Below the pieces are notes generated by a model that was not told the origin of the DNA, made no database searches, and saw only the letters and a program-made list of their open reading frames with translations. Below, one piece after another: positions 18,220 through 26,677 of a DNA stretch of 64,000 nucleotides (the first letter of the stretch is position 1; each line of letters opens with the position of its first letter). The stretch lies in the NCBI GenBank assembly GCA_965242805.1, contig CBDETD010000002.1, positions 4,464,001 to 4,528,000 on the forward strand, read 5' to 3'. Source of the stretch: JANQEU01 sp965242805. GTDB taxonomy: Bacteria; Bacteroidota; Bacteroidia; Cytophagales; Cyclobacteriaceae. Both the position numbers and the translations under genes were made by a program.

Positions 18220-19659
18220 ATGGCGTTGGGGTCGAAGTCAAATACCATTGACAAAGTCAGAAATCAGATCATTGATCGAGGATTGGTGATTGGGTCCATT
18301 GCAGCTACCATAGTATACGTACTTAGTATTAGTAAACTTTTCACAACCGGTTTTGAGCTTTCCTTTATCACGGATTTTCTTGTCGTCTCGATGATAGTTG
18401 TCACAACTATTTATCGAAAAAAACTCAATGTTGAGATCAAGTCTTATGCTGTATTGATTGGCATAATCTTCGTTGTATTTGTTGATATATATGAAATTGG
18501 GATCCTTTCCGCCAATAAGATCCTGCTGATCCTGATCCCATTTTTTGCAGTCATTTCACTTAACTTCAGAAAGACACTGATCTTTTCGATTTTTACCCTC
18601 ATCGGGATCCTTGTACTGGCCGGGTTGCACATTTCCGGTGTCCTTATTGCCGATACTTCCGCAAATGTGGACCCTGTCGCATGGATTATCAATTTTGCAA
18701 TCATCGCATTGGTCACATTCCTGATGTTGTTGATCGTAACAAGGTTCAACAAAACATATGAAGAGTTGATAGATGATCTAGTAAAAAGCAATCAACTAAT
18801 TCGTGAGAATGAATCCAGATTACAAGAGTATCGCGATCAATTGGAGGAATTGGTAAAGGATCGAACCAGTGAGTTGGAACAAACCAATGAAAAACTACAA
18901 ATTCAGACCAGTGAGTTGAAAGAAACTATAGATAAGTTGAATGCAGCGAAAGATCAACTTGTCCAATCGGAAAAAATGGCTTCTATCGGATTGATGGCAA
19001 GTGGTGTTGCTCATGAGATCAACAATCCTATCAACTATGTCCAGGCAGGGCTTTATTCTATCGATGCTCTCTTCAAAGATGCAAAGACCCTAAAGACTGA
19101 TGGGGAATTGAAAAACAATCTTGATGAAGTAACTAAGCGTATGAAGTTTGGTGTTGACAGGGTCAACCAAATCGTTTCAAGTTTGAATCATTACAACAGT
19201 AAAGATGAAAGGAAGATAGCGTGTGATCTGCATGAAGTATTGGAGAACTCCGTAGTCATTCTGGGCCATAAATGGAAAGGCAAGTGTTCTATATTGCGCA
19301 ACTATTATGATGGACCACTAACACTACTTGCCAATGAAGGAGATCTCCATCAACTATTTGTGAATGTCCTTTCCAACTCAATACAGGCCATTGAAGCAGA
19401 AGGACAAATTAATATCTCCACGAGTCTTTCGAAAAGCGAAGTGAAGGTGGAAATAGAAGATAATGGAGAAGGCATCAGGAAGGAAAACATGGGTAAACTT
19501 TTCGACCCCTTTTTCACTACTAAATCCCAGGGAGAAGGATCCGGATTAGGTCTCTACATTTCTCATAGAATTGTCAAAGATCTAAATGGCACATTGGACA
19601 TAACATCTGAGCCTTATAAAGGTACCAAAGTGACAATTTCCCTCCTCACGAAAAATTAA
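18220..19659 (+). CDS. Membrane sensor histidine kinase
   Basis: A 479-residue kinase. I take the ATG at 18220, three bases after GGGGGAG, rather than an upstream TTG. It has six membrane helices (about residues 20-180) with no large periplasmic part, then a long coiled coil (185-265). The HisKA-like box AHEINNPINYVQAG follows (phospho-His near 275), then HATPase_c with NVLSNSIQAI, DNGEGI and GSGLGLYISH. The membrane part resembles 7TM-type sensors of unknown ligand. No response regulator gene is adjacent, so it is an orphan. It starts about 140 bases after the GH3 gene. Confidence 0.85.
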   Translation: MALGSKSNTIDKVRNQIIDRGLVIGSIAATIVYVLSISKLFTTGFELSFITDFLVVSMIVVTTIYRKKLNVEIKSYAVLIGIIFVVFVDIYEIGILSANKILLILIPFFAVISLNFRKTLIFSIFTLIGILVLAGLHISGVLIADTSANVDPVAWIINFAIIALVTFLMLLIVTRFNKTYEELIDDLVKSNQLIRENESRLQEYRDQLEELVKDRTSELEQTNEKLQIQTSELKETIDKLNAAKDQLVQSEKMASIGLMASGVAHEINNPINYVQAGLYSIDALFKDAKTLKTDGELKNNLDEVTKRMKFGVDRVNQIVSSLNHYNSKDERKIACDLHEVLENSVVILGHKWKGKCSILRNYYDGPLTLLANEGDLHQLFVNVLSNSIQAIEAEGQINISTSLSKSEVKVEIEDNGEGIRKENMGKLFDPFFTTKSQGEGSGLGLYISHRIVKDLNGTLDITSEPYKGTKVTISLLTKN

Positions 19660-19695
19660 GGTCTTTAATTACTGATTTCGAAAACCGAAGATCTA

Positions 19696-19860
19696 TTAAC
19701 GGTTCTTCTTTTTGGGTAATCTTCCAGCATCCTTCAATGCCCGGTTGATGATCCATTCCAATTGCCCGTTGGTGCTCCTGAATTCATCAGCTGCCCACCT
19801 TTCCAATGCTTTGAGTGTGGATTCATCCACTCTTAGGACGAATGGTTTCTTTGCCGGCAT
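19696..19860 (-). CDS. Ribbon-helix-helix (Arc-type) DNA-binding protein
   Basis: A 54-residue protein, MPAKKPFVLRVDESTLKALE at the start and AGRLPKKKNR at the end. The pattern strand (PFVLRV), helix (DESTLKALERWAADEF), turn (STNG), helix (QLEWIINRALKDAGR) is that of an Arc/MetJ ribbon-helix-helix dimer. It is the third gene of a tight operon: one base separates its start from the stop of the membrane-protein gene. Arc-like genes next to SPFH genes are common in Bacteroidota. It probably binds the tandem TGATATCA sites at the head of the operon. Confidence 0.85.
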   Translation of the reverse strand: MPAKKPFVLRVDESTLKALERWAADEFRSTNGQLEWIINRALKDAGRLPKKKNR

Positions 19861-19861
19861 T

Positions 19862-20398
19862 TTAAGACATTCCCCAATTAGATTTCAACTTGTCTACAGC
19901 TTTTTTGAGTTCCTGAGGTCTTTGAGTTCCAATCAACAAAATCCGTTTATTCTTATAGTGTATTTCCAGTCCTTTATCGCCAACAACGCTGAACGCTTTC
20001 TTTCTCCAACGAATCCGATAACCCCAACCACCGTATTCAAAAACAGGACTGTATTTCTTCACGATTAAATCTTTGACTTCATCCTGTTTCAGACTTCTGA
20101 ATCCCGAGAAGTAGGGGTAAAATCTATATCGAATACCTCCTTCGTCCACCTGGAGATTCAATTCATGAATATGCAAAAAGATAAAGCCACCAACTGTCAA
20201 AGCGATCATTATGATGGATATAATGATCAAACCTAAATCCGGTAATGGTTTACCACCCCATGGAACTCCTTCTGCTAACTGGCGGTAATTGGCCCAAATG
20301 AACATGGCCGTCATAGCAATTGAGATTACAATGATCAAATACCAGGACCATGTAAACCGGAAGGTTTGGGATTCCTCGAATAGAAGTTTTCCCTTCAT
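19862..20398 (-). CDS. Two-helix membrane protein of the SPFH operon
   Basis: A 178-residue protein with two membrane helices (about residues 17-36 and 54-77) followed by a 100-residue soluble domain rich in strands (LNLQVDEGGIRYRF, GYRIRWRKKAFSVVGDKGLEIHYKNKRILLIGTQRP). The tail reads like a pleckstrin-homology-like or bPH domain, as in small bacterial membrane proteins, but I cannot assign a family securely. It lies 3 bases after the SPFH gene and 1 base before the ribbon-helix-helix gene. The operon suggests work in the same membrane complex as the SPFH protein. Confidence 0.75.
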   Translation of the reverse strand: MKGKLLFEESQTFRFTWSWYLIIVISIAMTAMFIWANYRQLAEGVPWGGKPLPDLGLIIISIIMIALTVGGFIFLHIHELNLQVDEGGIRYRFYPYFSGFRSLKQDEVKDLIVKKYSPVFEYGGWGYRIRWRKKAFSVVGDKGLEIHYKNKRILLIGTQRPQELKKAVDKLKSNWGMS

Positions 20399-20401
20399 GA
20401 C

Positions 20402-21256
20402 CTAGTTATAAATAGTTCCGGAGTTTACTACCGGTGAAACGTCTTTGTCAGCACACAGTACGACCATCAAGTTGCTAACCATAGCAGCTTTTCTTTCTTC
20501 ATCAAGGTCTATGATCTCTTTCTTGTTCAATTCATCCAGAGCCATATCTACCATGCCAACCGCCCCCTCGACAATTTTATGTCGTGCCGATACAATTGCT
20601 GTGGCTTGCTGTCTTCGAAGCATGGCGCTTGCTATTTCCTCGGCATAAGCCAGGTAACCAATTCTGGCTTCAAGGATATCAATTCCGGCAATTTTCAACC
20701 GTTCTTCTATTTCTTTCTCAAGAGCTTCATTCACCTCTGCAAGCCCGGACCTTAAGGTTATGTCGCTTTGGGCATCATCAAAATTGTCATAAGGATATCT
20801 GGCAGCCATTTTCCTGACGGCAGCATCCGTTTGTACCCTTACAAAATTCTCATAATCATCTACCTCGAATGCAGCCGCAAAAGTGTCGCTGACTTTCCAC
20901 ACAAGGATCACAGAAATTAGAATCGGATTCCCAAGTTTGTCATTGACCTTGACTCGTTCACTGTCAAAGTTTCTTGCTCGCAAAGAAATGGCCTTCTTGA
21001 AATAAAATGGATTCACCCAATAGAATCCGTTTGTCTTCACCGTACCAATGTACTTTCCGAAAAGGACCAGTACTCTTGAGCTATTTGGATTGATATAAAA
21101 AAATCCAGGTAACATCAACAAGAAAAGCACAAGAGGCAAAATACCTAAGGGATTTCTTATCAGAAAAAGAAAGATTGTGACCACCAAAATGATGAAAGCC
21201 ACAAATAGCATTAAATACCCGGAAAGAGGATTGTTGACTTTTTCTTGTGAATTCAT
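20402..21256 (-). CDS. SPFH/Band 7 domain membrane protein
   Basis: A 284-residue protein of the stomatin/prohibitin/flotillin/HflK-C group. Two close hydrophobic helices (residues about 13-33 and 38-55) anchor it. The SPFH domain runs from GFFYINPNSSRVLVLFGKYIGT to about residue 215 (FYWVNPF, SLRARNFDSE, VNDKLGNPI, VWKVSDTFAAAF), with the helical tail YAEEIASAMLRRQQATAIVSARHKIVEGA. SPFH proteins form rings in membrane microdomains and often act with proteases. Here the partners are a small membrane protein and a ribbon-helix-helix regulator. Confidence 0.88.
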   Translation of the reverse strand: MNSQEKVNNPLSGYLMLFVAFIILVVTIFLFLIRNPLGILPLVLFLLMLPGFFYINPNSSRVLVLFGKYIGTVKTNGFYWVNPFYFKKAISLRARNFDSERVKVNDKLGNPILISVILVWKVSDTFAAAFEVDDYENFVRVQTDAAVRKMAARYPYDNFDDAQSDITLRSGLAEVNEALEKEIEERLKIAGIDILEARIGYLAYAEEIASAMLRRQQATAIVSARHKIVEGAVGMVDMALDELNKKEIIDLDEERKAAMVSNLMVVLCADKDVSPVVNSGTIYN

Positions 21257-21284
21257 GATTCTACGATTTAGCAGTAATTTAATA

Positions 21285-21303
21285 TGATATCATAATGATA
21301 TCA
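21285..21303 (-). promoter_or_regulatory. Tandem palindromic operator of the SPFH operon
   Basis: Two perfect TGATATCA palindromes lie at 21285-21292 and 21296-21303. Their centres are 11 bp apart, one helical turn, 29 bp before the SPFH start. Ribbon-helix-helix repressors typically bind two adjacent operator halves on one face of the helix, so the 54-residue protein encoded in this operon is the obvious candidate binder. Confidence 0.6.
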
Positions 21304-21364
21304 ATATAAATAACGTAAGAATTCTATTTGGGTTATAAATTTCTTAGTGATCTTTGTGGTGAAA

Positions 21365-21865
21365 ATGAAAAAGGGCTTCAAAAACTGGTCAGAATTTTAC
21401 CAACGACTTACCCTTGTTTTCAATGCAATTGTTGCTTTTTCATTGCTTCCGTTTGCATGGGTTTTTCTGGAATTGGAGAGGGGAGGGGGTGGATTGAATA
21501 TGCTTTCTGGGACACCATTATATTTATTCGAAGGAGCCCTTCTATTATTTATAGGTTTTGTTCTCAATTGGGCACATCGTCAGGCTAAACAATCAATAAC
21601 ATCAATTCCGGTGAAAATGGGTTTAAAAGAAAAATTACATACCTATTACCAGATACAAGTGCGTAGATTGGTTTTTTTCGAAGCGACTGCTGTCCTGGCA
21701 TTGATAGCTACTTTTATAAATAGTGATTACCTTTTCGTATTTGCTTACGTGTTTATCTTATTCCTTTTCTCAATGAATCGTCCAAAATATGACAAGGTTG
21801 TAGGTGAGCTAAAACTGAATAAAGAAGAGCGCAAAGCCCTGGAATCAGGAGTTGACCTTGAATGA
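21365..21865 (+). CDS. Hypothetical four-helix membrane protein
   Basis: A 166-residue protein, taking the ATG at 21365; an in-frame GTG 18 bases earlier is possible. It has four predicted membrane helices (about residues 15-35, 55-72, 100-118, 120-137) and charged cytoplasmic ends, with the C-terminus LNKEERKALESGVDLE. I recognise no family. It is divergent from the SPFH operon, so the TGATATCA sites between them could affect both. Its stop touches the stop of the convergent DUF4249 gene with no base between. Confidence 0.7.
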   Translation: MKKGFKNWSEFYQRLTLVFNAIVAFSLLPFAWVFLELERGGGGLNMLSGTPLYLFEGALLLFIGFVLNWAHRQAKQSITSIPVKMGLKEKLHTYYQIQVRRLVFFEATAVLALIATFINSDYLFVFAYVFILFLFSMNRPKYDKVVGELKLNKEERKALESGVDLE

Positions 21866-22978
21866 TCAGTCAGCCCACCAGGATGGACGTCGGTCGACGG
21901 ATCGATCTAGATACCTGCATTCGTTAATAAATAACTTGTCGTTTTGTTTCTCTTCCATTAAGGTAGCCGGAATATAGATCTCTTCCGTCTTTGTGTCATA
22001 GGCACCGAAAAAACCAATAACTTTATTTTCCGGGTTTTTGATGTCCACCAAATTTCCCCTGATTTCAATGGGGGGAGGATCAAAAATATCTCCTTCAATC
22101 TCCTGCAATGATTCCAAAGATGAATAATATCCATGAGCCTCAGCGGAAATTGCCATATGGTTTAGAATGAAACGATATCTGAATTGAAATCTTAAGCCGT
22201 CGTCTTCTATGTATGCAGCTTGCTGAATGGTCTCAGTTCCTTCAAGGTTGAAATCCGATCCCAGGAAGAAACTGTTATGAGTTCGATTTATTTGTAAGCA
22301 TGTGATCGGTTCCACAAAATCCTCATAGTTTGTTTCATATCGCCAACAGAGCTTATCAAATGAACCAGGAGGGCATGGAGGGGGTGCAGGACTGTTTGCT
22401 GTATAAACTGCAAAAAGCTCAGGACTTGCGATCCAAGGGTGTACACCATTTGTTGCTCGCCAGAGATAAAAGTTACGTTCGTCAGGAAAGTCATTGAATT
22501 TAACGTAGACTTCAACACCGGTATTGAATTGGTCGGGGTCCTCGGTTAAATCTTTCCTATATCGTAGGAAAACGTCATCAATGTCAGGTGATTCAATCAC
22601 AAATTGAGGTAGTGACTGAATATCCTCTCCTTCAAGTGTTTCGATCAATAATGCGTATGAGCGACCAATTGAAGCACTAAAGTTTTCTGATGTTCGATAT
22701 TTACCACCGTTGTTTTCCATCATGATAAAATAATTGCCAAGGTCATCCCTTAAAGAAACTTTGGCATTCTTGACCCGGTCTATTCCGGCATTGAAAACTG
22801 AACCATACGGAGCTGTTCGGCTAATTGTAATCGTATGAGGACCTGGTTGTGTTGTGATATATCCCTCCACAAAAATTCTGGAGTCATTAGTATCTCCATT
22901 TACAGGATCAAGTTCCTCAACACAGGACAATAAAAATGATGATAGCAATATCATCATGTGGACTCGGTTCATACGCAA
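21866..22978 (-). CDS. DUF4249 outer-membrane lipoprotein
   Basis: A 370-residue lipoprotein: the signal ends in LLSC with Cys19. The first domain reads IFVEGYITTQPGPHTITIS, with RTAPYG and the strand-rich block VKNAKVSLRDDLGNYFIM, which is the DUF4249 pattern. DUF4249 proteins usually follow a TonB-dependent receptor of the carboxypeptidase-like type and are thought to be its surface lipoprotein partner. No receptor gene adjoins this one; the nearest is at 56.7 kb. Cys-rich stretches (PPCPPGSFDKLC) in the middle are unusual for the cell surface and could form disulfides. Confidence 0.78.
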   Translation of the reverse strand: MRMNRVHMMILLSSFLLSCVEELDPVNGDTNDSRIFVEGYITTQPGPHTITISRTAPYGSVFNAGIDRVKNAKVSLRDDLGNYFIMMENNGGKYRTSENFSASIGRSYALLIETLEGEDIQSLPQFVIESPDIDDVFLRYRKDLTEDPDQFNTGVEVYVKFNDFPDERNFYLWRATNGVHPWIASPELFAVYTANSPAPPPCPPGSFDKLCWRYETNYEDFVEPITCLQINRTHNSFFLGSDFNLEGTETIQQAAYIEDDGLRFQFRYRFILNHMAISAEAHGYYSSLESLQEIEGDIFDPPPIEIRGNLVDIKNPENKVIGFFGAYDTKTEEIYIPATLMEEKQNDKLFINECRYLDRSVDRRPSWWAD

Positions 22979-23016
22979 TTAACAGTCTTTGTATTCCATC
23001 CCCCAACCGGTAATTC

Positions 23017-23044
23017 AAAAAAGGGTTGCACTAAAGTACAACCC
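23017..23044 (-). terminator. Intrinsic terminator after the beta-barrel gene
   Basis: On the minus strand GGGTTGTAC-TTTA-GTGCAACCC is followed by six T. The stem has nine pairs, one of them a U-G wobble that exists only in minus-strand RNA. It lies 30 bases after the stop at 23074 and would end the sigma/anti-sigma/barrel operon. Confidence 0.75.
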
Positions 23045-23073
23045 CTGAATGTCATATTTGATATTACCTTGAG

Positions 23074-24171
23074 TCAGAACACAAGTCCGAATGAAATAGC
23101 ATTAAGACTTGGCCCTCGGCCGGAGGCAAAAACCTCGTTCAGATCGTAATTTGCAAAGAAGTCAATTCCTTTATAACCCATTTGCAGTCTTACACCATAC
23201 CTGAAATTTGACAAATAGAAATTGTCTTTATTTATGTCTTTTTCTTTGTCACCATCTTCCTTGTAGACGTATTTTGATCGACTACCCAATCTATATCCTG
23301 CATATCCACCGACACCCATTCTGAATCCAAGTCTTTTGGATCTTGTAACTCTGAACGGTCCTCTTTCGTATGCATCTATCTTTCTTCTTCCCTGTACAAA
23401 ATCAAACATTGGTACCATGGTGAAATTGATATAGGTTGCCGCTAGTTTGCTCTTTTCCGGATTGATATTTAACAATGTGTCGGAACGAACAAATTCTACT
23501 GTTTGATCACCTTCTATGACCTGAAATCGATTATCATCAAGTTTCCAATTATAAAATGAGATTCCAAAACCCCAATCCAAGAAAAGAGGCCCACCGATCC
23601 AGGTCTTGTTCACATTTGCTAATCCCCAATACCATGATCCCCATGGTCTGACCGAGTAAGGCTCGTTACTTTCGCCCGGAAATTTGGATCCATCCTCCAG
23701 CCAATTGTTAGTCCCGAATTCTACATTGAAATAATTTCGGGTCCGATCAACATGTCTGTCGACATACGAATATTTTTTGAAATCGTCACGTTCCCACTCG
23801 TCTTCAACATCGTCCCAGTCATCAATATCTTCGCCGTCAACACTGAATTCGATGTTGCCTAGTCGAATATTTGCTGTTTTGTCACCTTCCTGATACACAA
23901 TTGTCGTATCACGGATGTAATCATTTTTTCTTCTTTCCGTGAGTTCCAGGTAAGTTGTATCTGACTTGGAAAGTGACCGATTAAGGTCTTTGATCATTTT
24001 ATTGATATCATATTTTTCGATATCCCTCAGATCGTTTTTGTCTTTGGTGTAAATGACAACCTTGCTTTCGTTTTCGAGTGTGATCACCACAGTATCGGAT
24101 TCATGTCCACTGGCGATCGCACCGTATACCAAGGCCCCTACTAAAAAAATTGTTGTTGTGAATCGTTTCAT
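23074..24171 (-). CDS. Predicted outer-membrane beta-barrel protein
   Basis: A 365-residue secreted protein with a clean signal peptide (cleavage near ASG, residue 20). The first 150 residues are charged and soluble, with an acidic run around residues 112-128. From about residue 145 (NYFNVEFGTNNWLEDG) the alternating strands and aromatic ends (FLDWGFGISFYNWKL, GFRMGVGGYAGYRL, GVRLQMGYKGIDFFANYDL, final Phe) indicate an eight-to-ten-strand barrel of the kind annotated as PorT-like. It ends the ECF sigma/anti-sigma operon, so it may be the target or input of that pair. Confidence 0.7.
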   Translation of the reverse strand: MKRFTTTIFLVGALVYGAIASGHESDTVVITLENESKVVIYTKDKNDLRDIEKYDINKMIKDLNRSLSKSDTTYLELTERRKNDYIRDTTIVYQEGDKTANIRLGNIEFSVDGEDIDDWDDVEDEWERDDFKKYSYVDRHVDRTRNYFNVEFGTNNWLEDGSKFPGESNEPYSVRPWGSWYWGLANVNKTWIGGPLFLDWGFGISFYNWKLDDNRFQVIEGDQTVEFVRSDTLLNINPEKSKLAATYINFTMVPMFDFVQGRRKIDAYERGPFRVTRSKRLGFRMGVGGYAGYRLGSRSKYVYKEDGDKEKDINKDNFYLSNFRYGVRLQMGYKGIDFFANYDLNEVFASGRGPSLNAISFGLVF

Positions 24172-24198
24172 TGTCCCTATTTTGAATTTTTAACCTTC

Positions 24199-24843
24199 TC
24201 AGTCCAGATTAAGTGTCTCATTAATAAAATTGTCTTTGGCATCCCTGATGTCGGCCAGAAAATCAGCTGGTGTTGTATTCCAGGCCTGTTTCAGAAATTT
24301 CCCTAGTTTTCCTTTTGATGCAGGATCTGCAGTATCAGTTGCATCGGCATAGTATTCGATTTTGATCTTTGTGAAAGTCGGTTGGTTGAAATCAGCTTCA
24401 ATCAACTCAGGGATCGAAAGATTTACATTTTCAAAAGATTTCTTTGTGACATTCAATACTGGTATCTTATCAATACTGACGATTGCTATCTGAATAGAAG
24501 GCTGAATATTTTTAGAACTCTCTTCAGTCTCAACAGGAATTATTTCATGGGAAATGTGGCCTTGAAGCTGAGAGATCTTCAAAGAATTTTCACTTATCAC
24601 AAATGGTCCATCAACATTGATCGCCAGGGGTTCAATACCATTGTCCAAATTTATATTGGTAACAGTGAGGACAACCCCGAATAAAATGATCAGGATGGCG
24701 GCAATCTTAAATATCAACGTTTTCGTAAAATTGCCAGTTGGTCTTAAACGATCTTCAATTCTACCCCAAGCGTCTTCAGTGGGTGTGATCTGATAAGATC
24801 CCATCTTTTCCTGGAATAATCTGTCTAATTTGTTTTCACTCAT
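24199..24843 (-). CDS. Anti-sigma-factor-like single-pass membrane protein
   Basis: A 214-residue protein with a cytoplasmic N-terminal part (MSENKLDRLFQEKMGSYQIT, then PTEDAWGRIEDRL), one membrane helix (about residues 42-63) and a periplasmic tail. It overlaps the upstream ECF sigma gene by 8 bases. Size, topology and position are those of Bacteroidota anti-sigma factors, although the canonical zinc motif HxxxCxxC is absent. A role in holding the sigma factor at the membrane is inferred from context. Confidence 0.7.
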   Translation of the reverse strand: MSENKLDRLFQEKMGSYQITPTEDAWGRIEDRLRPTGNFTKTLIFKIAAILIILFGVVLTVTNINLDNGIEPLAINVDGPFVISENSLKISQLQGHISHEIIPVETEESSKNIQPSIQIAIVSIDKIPVLNVTKKSFENVNLSIPELIEADFNQPTFTKIKIEYYADATDTADPASKGKLGKFLKQAWNTTPADFLADIRDAKDNFINETLNLD

Positions 24844-25429
24844 GATGCAATGTCTTTTTGTCTTCGTTGTGTTCCAACGTAAGCAATTTGTTTTGCAATA
24901 TTTTTCTTGCCCTGCTTAATTGGGATTTCGAAGTATTCTCGTTTATTCCCAATTTTTCAGCTATTTCCGAATGATTATAACCCTCAATTACATACAGGTT
25001 GAATACCGTCCGATATCCGATTGGTAGACTTTGTATGAGTTTTAAAAGGATCTCACCATCCAGCTTGTTTTCCAATTCCACATAATCCGGTTCTCGATCT
25101 GCTTTTTCAATCTCCACCTCAACTGACATTGTCCGATTTTTTCGGATATACATCAGGCATTCGTTCACCATTATCCTTCTTATCCAACCTTCGAAACTAC
25201 CCTCACCTGAATACTGACTGATTTTCTCAAAAACCTTTACAAATCCACCAATCATGACATGCTCCGCCTCAGCTCTGTCCTGTATATACCGATTACATAC
25301 AGCAAGCATCTTTGGACTTGATTTTTCAAAAAGGTCCCTTTGTGCCCTGGCGTTTCCTTTCAGACACGCTTTCAGTATTTCTTCTTCGGTCACGGACTTC
25401 TGTATGGTGAGCATTTCTTCAAGCTTCAT
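24836..25429 (-). CDS. ECF-type sigma factor
   Basis: A 197-residue sigma factor. Region 2 covers about residues 25-95 (AQRDLFEKSSPKMLAVCNRY, FVKVFEKISQYSGEGSFEGW, RRIMVNECLMYIRKN) and region 4 about 125-185 (LPIGYRTVFNLYVIEGYNHS, EIAEKLGINENTSKSQLSRA). It heads an operon with an anti-sigma-like protein and a beta-barrel, a common cell-envelope sensing unit in Bacteroidota. The cognate promoter should lie before 25429, but I cannot identify it by eye. Confidence 0.9.
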   Translation of the reverse strand: MKLEEMLTIQKSVTEEEILKACLKGNARAQRDLFEKSSPKMLAVCNRYIQDRAEAEHVMIGGFVKVFEKISQYSGEGSFEGWIRRIMVNECLMYIRKNRTMSVEVEIEKADREPDYVELENKLDGEILLKLIQSLPIGYRTVFNLYVIEGYNHSEIAEKLGINENTSKSQLSRARKILQNKLLTLEHNEDKKTLHHE

Positions 25430-25515
25430 TTGGTAGATGCTAGCTTGTGAGTTGAGGTTGCATGTGGATCAAAAAAATGTTTGCCTTTAAAAAGGACAAA
25501 GAACATACCAGAATG

Positions 25516-26112
25516 TCACTTTCTGTATTTGTCACTCAGTCCTATGCCTTGCTCTATCATCGGAATTATCTTTTCAAGCCTTTTGATCTTGGTTTCAGGT
25601 TTTTTTGCTTCGGATATGTACTCTGCGAATTCCCTTTGTTTTGCAATAGATAATTGCTGGAAAGCGAATTTGACATTAGGTTGTTCCGACAGTACCTGCA
25701 CCAGTTCCTCAGGGATGCTCAAAGGTTTGGGAGGTTTTAATCCTACTACTTTACCTTGTTCCTGATTCTCCACGGCTTCCTTAACGTAACTTTGAATGGC
25801 TTCGGCGGCAGATTCTATTTCCGAAAGATTCGCGAACCTCCATTGTCTCATTGCCTGGGTCTTCCCTTCCTGGGCATTCATCAAGACATTGTCCATATCT
25901 TTCAACAAGGCACCCTGGAAAAACCAAATTCCACAATATGATTTGAATGCGCCAAGCCCAATGACATTCTTTCCTCCAAGAGAATAGGTTGGAGCTCCCC
26001 ATTTGATCTGCTCAACAAGCCCTGAAGACAATACAGTTTCGCGAAGGAAGTTAAGTTCTTCACGCCATTCCGGGTGTTTTATTATGTACTCGTCAACCGT
26101 TGTTACCGCCAT
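25516..26112 (-). CDS. DUF1801 / YdeI-like protein
   Basis: A 198-residue cytoplasmic protein. The first 115 residues have the DUF1801 pattern (TVDEYIIKHPEW, IKWGAPTYSLGGKNVIGLGAF, GIWFFQGALL). The C-terminal part (LSIPEELVQVLSEQPNVKFA, FQQLSIAKQREFAEYISEAK, KPETKIKRLEKIIPMIEQG) is the YdeI/OmpD-associated pattern. Such proteins are widespread; YdeI has been linked to envelope stress but no reaction is known. It stands alone. Confidence 0.8.
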   Translation of the reverse strand: MAVTTVDEYIIKHPEWREELNFLRETVLSSGLVEQIKWGAPTYSLGGKNVIGLGAFKSYCGIWFFQGALLKDMDNVLMNAQEGKTQAMRQWRFANLSEIESAAEAIQSYVKEAVENQEQGKVVGLKPPKPLSIPEELVQVLSEQPNVKFAFQQLSIAKQREFAEYISEAKKPETKIKRLEKIIPMIEQGIGLSDKYRK

Positions 26113-26252
26113 TTCATTGTCGTTTACATAAAGTTAAACGATAATGATTTTGTCATGGGGATTTCTTCCCGGTCTTCTTGCTTGATTTGTTTGTGTTTGT
26201 GAGGAACCGAAAAGCGTTGCGATAATGTAATCTATGTTTGAAGTCGTTAAAC

Positions 26253-26280
26253 AAAAAAAGGCCATCACTCGATGACCTTT
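26253..26280 (-). terminator. Intrinsic terminator of ssb
   Basis: On the minus strand AAAGGTCATC-GAGT-GATGGCCTTT is followed by a T run, starting 25 bases after the ssb stop. The stem includes one U-G wobble specific to minus-strand RNA. Confidence 0.75.
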
Positions 26281-26304
26281 AAGGTTATTTTAATGTGAGA
26301 GGAT

Positions 26305-26646
26305 CTATTTATCCTTTTTCTTGTCAAGCATATACATTTCGTTGAGGTTGACTTCGGTTATATACCTTGTTATACCCTCTTTCTCATAGGATCTGGTTAT
26401 CAATTTACCTTGAAGGGCAATCTCACTTCCTTTGTGAAGAAAGCTTTCGATAGTTTCCACTTTCTTGCCATACACAATAACGTTATGCCAGTGTGTTTCT
26501 TCAACACGCTCACCCTTATTATTGTAATACACATCATTGGTAGCGATGGAAAAACTCGCTTTCTTGTTACCATTCTCAAATGTCATAATTTGAGGATCAT
26601 TTCCTAATCTGCCGATTAATTGCACGCTGTTTTTTAAAGTTGTCAT
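26305..26646 (-). CDS. ssb: Single-stranded DNA-binding protein, short form
   Basis: A 113-residue OB-fold SSB. The start LKNSVQLIGRLGNDPQ, the middle ASFSIATND and THWHNVIVYGKKVETIESFL, then LHKGSEIALQGKLITRSYE and the last strand TEVNLNEMYML, match the family. It ends MYMLDKKKDK: the acidic tail with DDDLPF-like tip that recruits repair and replication proteins is missing. It is therefore probably a paralogue beside a normal-length chromosomal SSB. The leader of about 160 bases holds a hairpin and a set of 10-bp repeats, suggesting regulated expression. Confidence 0.88.
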   Translation of the reverse strand: MTTLKNSVQLIGRLGNDPQIMTFENGNKKASFSIATNDVYYNNKGERVEETHWHNVIVYGKKVETIESFLHKGSEIALQGKLITRSYEKEGITRYITEVNLNEMYMLDKKKDK

Positions 26647-26677
26647 AATAGTAAAAAATTAAAAATGTGATTAAGTG

